From: VXRJ01 sp964636705
Lineage (GTDB): Bacteria > Acidobacteriota > Vicinamibacteria > Vicinamibacterales > UBA8438
Reading direction: 5' to 3'
NCBI GenBank assembly: GCA_964636705.1
Contig: CAZWUJ010000008.1
Location: 1 to 64,000, forward strand
DNA length: 64,000 nucleotides
The position numbers and the translations under genes are program-made. This document shows, piece after piece, positions 17,055 through 25,091 of the stretch. A model generated the notes under the pieces. That model saw nothing but the letters and a program-made list of their open reading frames with translations. It was not told the origin of the DNA and did not search any database. How positions within the stretch are numbered: position 1 is the stretch's first letter; each line of letters begins with the position of its first letter.

Positions 17055-17122
17055 CTCACTCTCTCCCGCGGTCGTTCACCGGGTCGCGCGCTACGCCGCG
17101 CGCCTCCCGGCCGCCGCAACTG

Positions 17123-18154
17123 CTACTTCGGCGCTCCCGCGATCCTGATCCCTTCGTCCACGATGGTCTTGCCAAGCAGGCTGACGCAGGCATAGAGCGC
17201 TCGGAGCGTCGGCACCTCGACGCCGGTCATCTCGGCCAGTTCGATGACCGCGCCCAGCATGCCGTCGATCTCCAGCGGCTTTCCCACCTCGACATCCTGC
17301 AACATCGATGTCTTGTGTTTGCCGACCCCCTCGGCACCGGCAATCCTCCGTTCCATCGGCACGCGGAACGTGGCGCCGAGCCGCTCGCCAACCTCTTGCG
17401 CCTCGATCATCATCGCCGCGGCCAGCCCGCGCGTCGGCGGAAACCGGCAGATGTCGACCAGCGTCGCATGCGTCAATGCGCTGATGGGATTGAACGTAAG
17501 GTTGCCCCAGAGCTTCAGCCAAATCTCGGAGCGGATGTCCGTGAGCACGCGCGACTTGAATCCGGCCTCGGTGAACAGCGCCGAGACCCGCGCCAGGCGC
17601 GCCGACGTCGTGTTGTCCAGCTCGCCTACCGGGAAACGGTTGCCTTCGATATGCCGGATCACCCCTGGCTCTGCCACCACTGCCGCCGGATAGGCGATGC
17701 ACCCGACGATCCGATCCGGATCTATCGCGTCGAACAGGACGCCACCGGGATCGACGCTCTCCACGACCCGTCCCGCCCAGGGACCTTCCAGTTTCTGGAA
17801 ATACCACCAGGGGATACCGTTCTGCAGGGTGACGAGACAGGTGTGGGGGCCGACGACAGCCGGCAGATCGTCCACTACGGCGGCGATCTGATGCGCCTTG
17901 AGCGCAAGCAGGACCACATCGTGCGGGTCGAGATCGCGGAGACGGTCGGTTGCGGTGAGGCTGGCCGCCACCGTTTCCGTCTCCGCGCCGTTCCCGTCAC
18001 GCTCGATCAGCTTCAGGCCGTGCGCGCGAATCGCCGCGAGATGCGGGCCTCGTGCGATGACCGAGACGTCATGCCCGGCTGCGGCGAGGCGAACCGCCAT
18101 GTAGCCGCCGATGGCGCCGGCCCCGACAACCGCGACCGATGCGGGCGGATTCAC
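17123..18154 (-). CDS. Ketopantoate reductase-family protein (PanE/ApbA-like)
   Basis: NADP-dependent 2-oxoacid reductase fold, 343 residues from a GTG start. The N-terminal Rossmann motif GAGAIGGYMA is followed by LKAHQ and LQNG, and the C-terminal helical domain has KLWGNLTFNP (catalytic Lys) and KPLEID (active-site Glu). Family members reduce ketopantoate for CoA synthesis, but many paralogues act on other 2-oxoacids. The location between frc and a secreted-protein gene, away from other pantothenate genes, suggests a catabolic paralogue. The start overlaps the upstream stop as GTGA. Confidence 0.82.
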   Translation of the reverse strand: MNPPASVAVVGAGAIGGYMAVRLAAAGHDVSVIARGPHLAAIRAHGLKLIERDGNGAETETVAASLTATDRLRDLDPHDVVLLALKAHQIAAVVDDLPAVVGPHTCLVTLQNGIPWWYFQKLEGPWAGRVVESVDPGGVLFDAIDPDRIVGCIAYPAAVVAEPGVIRHIEGNRFPVGELDNTTSARLARVSALFTEAGFKSRVLTDIRSEIWLKLWGNLTFNPISALTHATLVDICRFPPTRGLAAAMMIEAQEVGERLGATFRVPMERRIAGAEGVGKHKTSMLQDVEVGKPLEIDGMLGAVIELAEMTGVEVPTLRALYACVSLLGKTIVDEGIRIAGAPK

Positions 18155-19173
18155 TGACCGCCGGCCGCTACCTCGCGCTCTTCCGCGCGGTGGCCAGCGA
18201 GGATGCCCTCCATCCCGATATTGCCCTCGTGGCAGGCGTACTCGTAGATCGCGTCGGTGGTTCCCATCAAGGGAATCGACGCGGTCCAGGGTCGCGTGTA
18301 CGTCGTGGGGTCGTCGATGGTGATCGCGTACTCGAGAGTCTGCGGCCCGGTACGCGTCAGGCGCTCGGTCACGCGCATGTTCTCGGCGGAGACACCGCGG
18401 AACGTCGCCTTCCCGGAGTAGTTCGCGGTCTCAATCACCAGCGTGTCGCCGTCCCAGTAGCCGCGCGAATCGCCGTGCCAGAGGCGGATGTCGTCGTCGA
18501 CGAGCGGCGTGCCGTCGATCGGGATGATGCGCGCGTCATGGTTCATCTCGTGGTACATGACGACGTGCGTCGGGCTCTGGAAGATCTGGTAGTAGCTGTT
18601 GTAGCCGGCGCCGAGGCGCGGCACGCCGTAGGTGACGCAGCGTTCGGAGAGCGGCCGGTCGGTGTAGCTGTCGGCCGGATGGTCCCGGCGACGCTCACGA
18701 AGCATCTGCATGCGGGCGAGGGCCGAGGAGGTGTACTCCGGGATCCGGCCATCAGCCGGATCGACGACGAGCGACGTGCGGTTGTTGAAGTCGCGGTCGG
18801 CAATCCAGAACTGGTTGTAGTTGCCGGTGGTCGGATCGTAGGAGCTGGCCTGCGTCCGCTGAATCGCGGCAAGGACGAGCTGGTCGCCGAAGAGCGCATC
18901 ACCGTCGTCCACCGCCTCCTGGGCGGCTACCTGGAGGGCCGCCAGTTCCTCGTCCGTCAACCGCTCCTTCCCGGCCCACTCCGGCGGACGCTCGAGCGGC
19001 GTCGCGTTGTTGTTGGCCCACACGCCCTGGAGGTCCGGCTGGCCGTCCGGCGTCCGGGGCAGGGTCCAATTGGCGTCATCCGTCTGCGCGAACGCCGGCG
19101 CGCCGGCCGCCAACGCCATGGCGAGCGTGAACAGGCTGAAGAGGGCAAGCGCCGGGAACGATCGTCTCTGCAT
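18151..19173 (-). CDS. Secreted protein of unknown function (PDLQGVW type)
   Basis: 340-residue exported protein. Signal peptide about residues 1-30 (ending APAFAQ), then TPDGQPDLQGVW, a phrase repeatedly seen at the N-terminus of a poorly characterised protein family abundant in Acidobacteriota. Other features are a Tyr/Asn-rich centre, HEMNHDARIIPIDG, WHGDSRGYWDGDTLVIET and one Cys/His pair near the C-terminus (YACHEGN). No function is known. The start was chosen for AAGGAG eight bases upstream; the longer reading to 19266 has no such site. It is translationally coupled to the reductase gene by GTGA. Confidence 0.8.
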   Translation of the reverse strand: MQRRSFPALALFSLFTLAMALAAGAPAFAQTDDANWTLPRTPDGQPDLQGVWANNNATPLERPPEWAGKERLTDEELAALQVAAQEAVDDGDALFGDQLVLAAIQRTQASSYDPTTGNYNQFWIADRDFNNRTSLVVDPADGRIPEYTSSALARMQMLRERRRDHPADSYTDRPLSERCVTYGVPRLGAGYNSYYQIFQSPTHVVMYHEMNHDARIIPIDGTPLVDDDIRLWHGDSRGYWDGDTLVIETANYSGKATFRGVSAENMRVTERLTRTGPQTLEYAITIDDPTTYTRPWTASIPLMGTTDAIYEYACHEGNIGMEGILAGHRAEEREVAAGGQ

Positions 19174-19275
19174 CGTGGTCTCCTTCCGCCCGCCCGCCAC
19201 GACCGACTGGCCGGACGCGGGAGGCATATCGGCGGTATTGTAGCGAGGTCGCGAGGGGGACGGCAACGGCGCAGG

Positions 19276-21276
19276 CTAGCGCGAGAACAGCGGGCGGTTC
19301 GCCTCCGCCCGCGTCTCCACTCCGGCGAGGTGCTCGTCCAGCAGATAGCCCTCCGCCACGAGCGCTTCGGCGGCGCGCATCGTCTGCGCCAGATAGTCGT
19401 CGAAGGCTGCGTACCGCTCCTCTATCGACAGACGCGGATCGCCCGACGCCTCGCGATCCGCCCGCGTCTTGGGGAACGGGATGATCCCGCCGGCAAGGCC
19501 GAGCAGCGCGCCGGGCTGGCCGATCGCCGCCGCCCGCAGGTTCCAGCTCGTGTAGGTGGCGACCGGCGCCGCGACCGCCGGCATCCGGAGGACCCCCAGT
19601 TCGTTGTCGTCTTCGCCGTAGGCCGGAACGCCGACCCCGTAGCGCTCGCCCGGCCGGACCGGCGGATGGTTGTCGATCCGGCGCTCGCTGGCGAAGGCAT
19701 CGCCATAGTCGACGACATCCGGTTGCTGGATCGAGGCCGGGTAGCGAACGCCCGGCAACGCCTGCCATCCCGCCTTGTCCGCCTGCCAGCCCGCTAGCGT
19801 GCCGTCGGCAATGCGCGGATGCACGCTCGGCGGCGGCGGCGTGCCGTCGGTCAGCCACCGGTCCATCGCGAGGAACAGCGCTTCGAGAAACGGCTGATAG
19901 ACATTCGGATTGGGCGCAAGCTGCCCCCGGTCGGACGGCCCGCCCGCCGGACTGTGCTGCGATCCGCCGAAGACGTAGACGCGCACGTCGTCCGGGACCT
20001 CCGTATCGCGCGAACCCGACGGATCAGTCACCACGAGTGACGCGCTCCGATGCCAGTACTCCGAGCTGGTGTCGAGATGCATCACCTTCGGCGCGACACC
20101 GTCGGCACGGGCGCGGCGCAGGATGCTGTCGGTCCGGCCGGTGAACGGGTCGGTCTCCTCTCCGTAGGTGAACGGAAAGACGTCGACCGGATAAAGATGG
20201 CCGCGGTGGGCGGTGGCGGTCCGCGTCGGCGAGGCGAAGCGATGGTTGAAGAAGCCCTGACCGCCGCCGGAGATGACCGGCATCGCGCCATCGAACACCA
20301 CCCGCCCCTCCTCGTCGGCGTTGAAGCCTTCGTAGAGGAACGTCCGGAGGGCGCGGCCGCTCTGGGACCGGCCTTCGCCGATGACGCGCTGCGCGATCGG
20401 GCGACCGCCGGCGCCGCGTAGCGGGTTCATCGCGGACTCGTCGTAGCGCAGGAACGAGACGACGTCCCGAATCGCGGCAAAGCCGGCGCCCTGCACGACG
20501 GACCCGCGCGCCTCGTAGATCAGCTCGTAGATCACGCCGGGCTCGAAGCCGCCATCGAGACGCAGATCCGCCTCGATCAAACCGCTCCCTTCCTCGCGGG
20601 GGCGGCGGGTCAGGATGAGCTCCCACTGCTCCCGCGGAATGAGCTCGGGCGCGTCCCGCTCGCGCGCGCGACGGGTCAGCGTCGCGTCGGCCAGCGAGTT
20701 GACCACCGGCTCGAAGGCGAGCTGGCCGCGATCCGAGATGGTCAGCCGGTCGGTTGGCGCCTCTGCAATCATCTCCGCCCGGACAGTGCCGGTGACCGGG
20801 ACGCCGTCTTCGCCCAGGGCCACCGGCGCCTCCAGCCGGAGGAGCGACGGATCGGGGCGGACCTGGGCGATCCAGCCGCTCCAGACGGTGACGTAGCCGT
20901 GCCGGAGGAAGAAGGGCTGCGTGCCCCACAGGCGGCGCCCGCGGTTGTTGATGTCGTAGAGGATGGTCGGCTGCGCGAGCGAGAGGTCGCGCGGCGCCAG
21001 GATTTCGATGTCGCCGTAAAACTCGACGCGGCCTTCGCCGTTGTCGGCCGCGAGGCCGAGATCCACGACGGCCCGGTTGGCCGGGTGGTCGGGGTCGATC
21101 GCGTAGACCACACGCCCGCGGAGCCGCTCATACGCCCCGACCTGTCCGGGGACGGCTTCGACCGGCTCGCGGGACAGTATGTCGAGGCGAATCACCTCCG
21201 CGGACGCGGTGGCCGCGAGCGTCGGGACGCACGCGCAGAACGCGACCGTTGCGGCAATCAGCTTGCTGGCCGTCAT
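19276..21276 (-). CDS. Large secreted alpha/beta-hydrolase-domain protein
   Basis: 666-residue exported protein (signal peptide about residues 1-28, ending ATASA). The sequence fits the alpha/beta-hydrolase-domain family seen in soil and marine bacteria (about 600-700 residues). It has an N-terminal beta-rich part, GEGRSQSGRALRTFLYEGF with a GxSxSG-like nucleophile region, SGGGQGFFNHRFA, FGGSQH near the middle, and a long C-terminal cap. The reaction is unknown; esterase-like activity is the default expectation. The start is fixed by GGAGGAG upstream. It is 56 bases downstream of the CnaB/haem lipoprotein gene, and both face the same way. Confidence 0.8.
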   Translation of the reverse strand: MTASKLIAATVAFCACVPTLAATASAEVIRLDILSREPVEAVPGQVGAYERLRGRVVYAIDPDHPANRAVVDLGLAADNGEGRVEFYGDIEILAPRDLSLAQPTILYDINNRGRRLWGTQPFFLRHGYVTVWSGWIAQVRPDPSLLRLEAPVALGEDGVPVTGTVRAEMIAEAPTDRLTISDRGQLAFEPVVNSLADATLTRRARERDAPELIPREQWELILTRRPREEGSGLIEADLRLDGGFEPGVIYELIYEARGSVVQGAGFAAIRDVVSFLRYDESAMNPLRGAGGRPIAQRVIGEGRSQSGRALRTFLYEGFNADEEGRVVFDGAMPVISGGGQGFFNHRFASPTRTATAHRGHLYPVDVFPFTYGEETDPFTGRTDSILRRARADGVAPKVMHLDTSSEYWHRSASLVVTDPSGSRDTEVPDDVRVYVFGGSQHSPAGGPSDRGQLAPNPNVYQPFLEALFLAMDRWLTDGTPPPPSVHPRIADGTLAGWQADKAGWQALPGVRYPASIQQPDVVDYGDAFASERRIDNHPPVRPGERYGVGVPAYGEDDNELGVLRMPAVAAPVATYTSWNLRAAAIGQPGALLGLAGGIIPFPKTRADREASGDPRLSIEERYAAFDDYLAQTMRAAEALVAEGYLLDEHLAGVETRAEANRPLFSR

Positions 21277-21332
21277 GCTGAACTCCTCCCGCACCGGGCG
21301 CCGGCGGGACCGCCCGGCGTCGGCCCGGACTC

Positions 21333-23498
21333 CTAGTTCGCCAGGGGATCCGGACGGACCTGGAAGTGGACCACCTTGCTCGGCGTCCCCTGGCCGGTCT
21401 CGGTGTGGAACGGCGCGCGCGTGCCGTAGGTGGCCCAGACACCTCGGCCCTTCCAGCCCGCCTCCGGGTCGTCGATCCGCCCGTCCATCCACTTCGTGTA
21501 GAAGCCGAGCGGATACGGCACCCGCAGGATCACCCACTCCCCGTCCACCAGGGCAAGCAGCCCCTCCGAGGCGTTGCCGGTGTTGATGGGGACGTTCTCG
21601 CCCAGCCCCAGGGTGTTGAACTGATCGACCCAGGTGTAGTAGCTCCCCTCGGCGCTGCCAGAGTCGGCCAACCCCTTGAGCTGCGGCAGCGGCTCCTCGT
21701 AGAGCGTCCATCCCTCCGGGCAGTGCTGGCCGGTCGCCTCCGGTCCATTGAGCGGACCGGTGCACCTGCTCCGGTCGAAGCTCGCCATGTGGCCGCTCGC
21801 GAACGGCGTCCAGACGACTCCGTTACGGTCGATGTCCATGCCCCGGGGGGAGTATCCCTGCACCGGCGCGTCCGGATTCCCCCACGGCGCCTCGAATACC
21901 TCGATGAGAGCCGTCTCGGACGGATTGTCACCCGGATCCAGGCGGAGGATGGAGCCCGGGAAGCCGAGCGACGAACCCCAGATCGCGCCATCCACCGGGT
22001 TGACGGCAACGCCGTAGAAGCCGCTCGTCACCCGGTGATCCATCGTCGGGTCGATCGGCTCGTCCGGCTCGGTGTAGGCGTCGCGGCGGCCGTTGCCGTT
22101 CGTATCGAGAATGAGCGGCGTCCAGCCCTGCGAGGCTTCCTCGTCGCCGGTGGCGAGGAACTGATTCGTGTCGAGCCAGCCGATCACCTGCCCGCCGCCG
22201 CTGGTCCATAGCGTGTTGTTCTCGTCCTCGGCGAAAACCAGGTGATGCGTGCTGAAGCAGGTGCCGATGAGGGTCATTTCCTCGGTCGCCGGGTCCCACA
22301 CGGCCAGATGCCGGCCCGCCCGTTCCACGGGGAATGCACGGGCCGACGGATGGTCGGAGCCGTCCAGGCACATCGCCGGGTTCTCCGGGCCGCGGACGCG
22401 CGAGGTAAGCCAGACGCGACCGTCCTGGTCGAGCATCGGGTTGTGGACGTTCGACTGGCTGTTCCAGATCGCCTCGTCGCCCCAGTAGGGGGACGGCATG
22501 AGGGGCGGACCGGCGGCAACCGGGGTATCGGGATCGCGCACCGGCACCGGGATCCGGCTGATGGAATGACTCACCGGGTCGAGCACCGGGACGTAGTCGG
22601 CGCTCGCCTCGAGCGCGCCGTAGATCGGCCCGTAGGCGTTGACGGTCGGGTTCCGCTTGTCGGTGGAAATCTCGTCGTGCAGGTACGCCCTCGGATCGGC
22701 CCAGTCCCACTGCGTGACGACCACGTTCCGCTCCACGCCCTGCGGCCGGCGCGGCGCCTCGGGCAACTCGCCCGCCATGATCCGGTCGGTCCAGTCGGCA
22801 AACATCTCGAGGGCGGCGCGCCGCCCCATGCGGTCGAGGCCGTTCGACATCGACCCTCCCGCCTGACCCGACTGAATGCGCCGGTCCCATGCGTCGACGA
22901 GCGAATCGAAATCACCGAGCTGCGGCGGTATCTCTCGGGTAGCGAGATTGCCCATCGAATGGCACGCGGTGCAGCCGCCCGACTTGACGAGGCGGAGCCA
23001 TTCGGCCTGACTCCGCATATTGGGCGAGATGCCATTACCGTCCGGGCCCGTTCCGGGGAACTGATCCGCGGCCGGCACCTCCAGCAGCGAGAGCCAGTGA
23101 CCGGCCGGATAGTACTGCGCGGCGGCCGCCTCATCCGGGGCCACGACGGCGGTCAGATCGAGAGTCGCGCCCGGCTGTGCCTGCGTCTTCTCGGAATCGA
23201 TCAGACCGTACCCGCGCGCCCACACGTCGTAGGTGGCGGACGGCAAGTCGGGAATCAGATAACGCCCCTCGTCGTCCGTAACCACGATGCGACTGAAGCG
23301 GGTCGGCAGTTCCATCGTCTCGGCGATGACCCAGACCCCCGCCTCCGGCCCGCTCGGACCGGTCACGACGCCCCGGATACTGTTGGCGTCCGCCGGTTCC
23401 GCCGGAACCGCCGGCATCTGATCGCACGCCGCCACGACCAGGACCGCGGCGCAGCCGACTGCCAGGATCGCCCATCGCCAGAAGCTGTTGTTCCGCAT
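21333..23498 (-). CDS. Lipoprotein with CnaB-like, single-haem and beta-propeller domains
   Basis: 721-residue predicted lipoprotein (LVVAAC near residue 25). N-terminal carboxypeptidase-regulatory/CnaB-like domain (SIRGVVTGPSGPEAGVWV...YDVWARGYGL), then a single c-type haem motif CTACH, then a long beta-propeller-like region with repeats such as GRVWLTSRVRG, NNTLWTSGGGQ, GAIWGSS and GVVWTPFASGHMA. The propeller recalls virginiamycin-B-lyase/NHL-type proteins. A substrate-sensing or oxidoreductase role at the cell surface is likely but unproven. Start set by GGGGAG upstream of the ATG at 23498. Confidence 0.8.
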   Translation of the reverse strand: MRNNSFWRWAILAVGCAAVLVVAACDQMPAVPAEPADANSIRGVVTGPSGPEAGVWVIAETMELPTRFSRIVVTDDEGRYLIPDLPSATYDVWARGYGLIDSEKTQAQPGATLDLTAVVAPDEAAAAQYYPAGHWLSLLEVPAADQFPGTGPDGNGISPNMRSQAEWLRLVKSGGCTACHSMGNLATREIPPQLGDFDSLVDAWDRRIQSGQAGGSMSNGLDRMGRRAALEMFADWTDRIMAGELPEAPRRPQGVERNVVVTQWDWADPRAYLHDEISTDKRNPTVNAYGPIYGALEASADYVPVLDPVSHSISRIPVPVRDPDTPVAAGPPLMPSPYWGDEAIWNSQSNVHNPMLDQDGRVWLTSRVRGPENPAMCLDGSDHPSARAFPVERAGRHLAVWDPATEEMTLIGTCFSTHHLVFAEDENNTLWTSGGGQVIGWLDTNQFLATGDEEASQGWTPLILDTNGNGRRDAYTEPDEPIDPTMDHRVTSGFYGVAVNPVDGAIWGSSLGFPGSILRLDPGDNPSETALIEVFEAPWGNPDAPVQGYSPRGMDIDRNGVVWTPFASGHMASFDRSRCTGPLNGPEATGQHCPEGWTLYEEPLPQLKGLADSGSAEGSYYTWVDQFNTLGLGENVPINTGNASEGLLALVDGEWVILRVPYPLGFYTKWMDGRIDDPEAGWKGRGVWATYGTRAPFHTETGQGTPSKVVHFQVRPDPLAN

Positions 23499-23589
23499 CG
23501 TCGTCTCCCCCGTCGCCTGGAATTCCAACTCCGCCCGCAACCGCACAGTACCACGAAGTCTCGGAAACCTGTGCGGCGCGCGGGCCACG

Positions 23590-24246
23590 CTACCTTGCGC
23601 CAACCTGCTCGAGCCAATCCACATGGACGCTCGCCACCATGTGCATGTAGCCGCCGGCGCTCGCGTACTGATCGCCGGCGGCTGCGGTCAGATGGCTGCG
23701 CGCCGCCTCGCCGTTTCCGATCGCCTCGTAATAGAGGCCGACATAGAGATGCGCGTAGAACAGGGCCGATGGACCCCGGCGCGCAGCCAGCCGCTCCCCG
23801 TCGTCCATCACCTGCTCCGGTGTCCGCTCGCCCCGGAACATCTCGTAGATCTCACGCATCGGCGGCCGGCCGTCCGGGCCGACCGGCAGCAGCGCGGCCC
23901 GAGCCGACGCGGGCGACTCTCCGCGCGCCACGCAGAGAAAGTGCCAGGCGGCATTCTCGACATCGTTCGGGTTCACCAGGCGATGCGACTCGAACATCTC
24001 CCGGCAGTCCTGGTAGCGACCGACGTAGTACAGGGCGATCCCCCGCTGCCAGAGCTGCGGCGCCGCGTCGGGAACGAGCTCCGCGACCTGGTCGAAGCCA
24101 TCCACCGCCGCCTCGAGGCGGCCTGCCGCGAAGTCTTCCATCGCCTGATTCAGCAGAGCCCGTGGATCCTGTCCCGCGGCGGGGCCGGCGCAGGCGAGGG
24201 CGAGGATGGAAGCGGCGGTGGCGACGGCGATCCGTGGCACCTGCAC
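23590..24246 (-). CDS. Secreted TPR-containing protein
   Basis: 218 residues from a GTG start at 24246 (a GTG at 24240 is also possible). Signal peptide or lipoprotein leader about residues 1-23 with LALAC. Two or more TPR-like helical pairs follow: MEDFAAGRLEAAVDGFDQV, ALYYVGRYQDCREMFESH and YVGLYYEAIGNGEAARSHL. A cargo-binding or scaffold role is likely. An ATG two bases off-frame at the same spot does not lead into this protein. Repeats of the GCCGGCC type lie directly upstream. Confidence 0.75.
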   Translation of the reverse strand: MQVPRIAVATAASILALACAGPAAGQDPRALLNQAMEDFAAGRLEAAVDGFDQVAELVPDAAPQLWQRGIALYYVGRYQDCREMFESHRLVNPNDVENAAWHFLCVARGESPASARAALLPVGPDGRPPMREIYEMFRGERTPEQVMDDGERLAARRGPSALFYAHLYVGLYYEAIGNGEAARSHLTAAAGDQYASAGGYMHMVASVHVDWLEQVGAR

Positions 24247-24284
24247 ATGGTAAGGGATGCGGGAGGGAGAGGGTGCCGGTTCGA

Positions 24285-24360
24285 TGCCGGCCTGGAGGCC
24301 GGCGGACCAGGGGGGCGCGGAGCTTGCCGGCCTGGAGGCCGGCGAACCGGCCGGCGCACC
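24285..24360. repeat. Palindromic intergenic repeat, two full copies and a half copy
   Basis: GCCGGCCTGGAGGCCGGC at 24285-24302 and 24325-24342, with an extra half unit GGCCGGCGCACC ending at 24360. They lie between the divergent TPR gene and the lectin-like gene, just upstream of the latter's likely promoter (TTATAG near 24380). Confidence 0.8.
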
Positions 24361-24422
24361 AGGGGAGCGCACCGAGGTGTTATAGACTGCCCTTGACCAT
24401 GTCCAGCCTGGGAGGTTCCACC

Positions 24423-25064
24423 ATGCACCGCATCCACGCTTTCGGCATTGCTCTGCTGCTGATTGCCCTGACGGCCTCGTCGGCGGCGGCGCAGTCGGCC
24501 AACATGAGCTTCTTCATCACGAGCGCCGGTCCTGGCGACGGCGCCAATCTCGGAGGCCTCGAAGGGGCCGACGCGCATTGTCAGATGCTGGCCAGCGAGG
24601 CCGGCGCCGGCGGCAAGACCTGGCGCGCCTACCTGAGCACCACCGGCCCGACCGGCCAGAACGCGAGGGACCGGATCGGCTCCGGCCCCTGGTACAACTA
24701 CAACGGCGTCGAGATCGCTTCCAGCGTGGACAACCTGCTGGGCGACAACAACCTGACGAAGGAGACCCAGCTCACCGAGACGGGCCAGGTCGTCAACGGC
24801 CGCGGCGACGACCCGAACATGCACGACATCCTGACCGGAACCCAGCTCGACGGGACGGCCTGGGAGGGTGAGGGCGACACCACCTGCAACAACTGGACGA
24901 GCAGCGCGGGCGACGGCAGCGCGCTCGTCGGCCACCACGACCGGACGGGTGGCGGCGCCAACCCGAGCCACTGGAGCACGGCCCATGGGTCGCGCGGCTG
25001 CGGCCAGGCCGACCTGCAGGGTACCGGCGGCAACGGCTTCTACTACTGCTTCGCGATCGACTAG
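24423..25064 (+). CDS. Secreted C-type-lectin/endostatin-fold-like protein (DUF1554-like)
   Basis: 213-residue exported protein: signal peptide about residues 1-23 (ending AAAQ), then SFFITSAGPGDGANLGGL, ADAHCQML, KTWRAYLSTT, a central Asn/Gly-rich region, CNNWTSS and a C-terminal GFYYCFAID. The conserved Cys pattern and the WRAYLS block match the lectin-like DUF1554 domain. Binding to glycans or other surface ligands is plausible. Start set by GGGAGG seven bases upstream; an ATG at 24399 is in frame but lies before this site. First gene of an apparent three-gene plus-strand unit. Confidence 0.78.
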   Translation: MHRIHAFGIALLLIALTASSAAAQSANMSFFITSAGPGDGANLGGLEGADAHCQMLASEAGAGGKTWRAYLSTTGPTGQNARDRIGSGPWYNYNGVEIASSVDNLLGDNNLTKETQLTETGQVVNGRGDDPNMHDILTGTQLDGTAWEGEGDTTCNNWTSSAGDGSALVGHHDRTGGGANPSHWSTAHGSRGCGQADLQGTGGNGFYYCFAID

Positions 25065-25091
25065 GTCGCGGCCCGGAGGAGATAACGGCGC

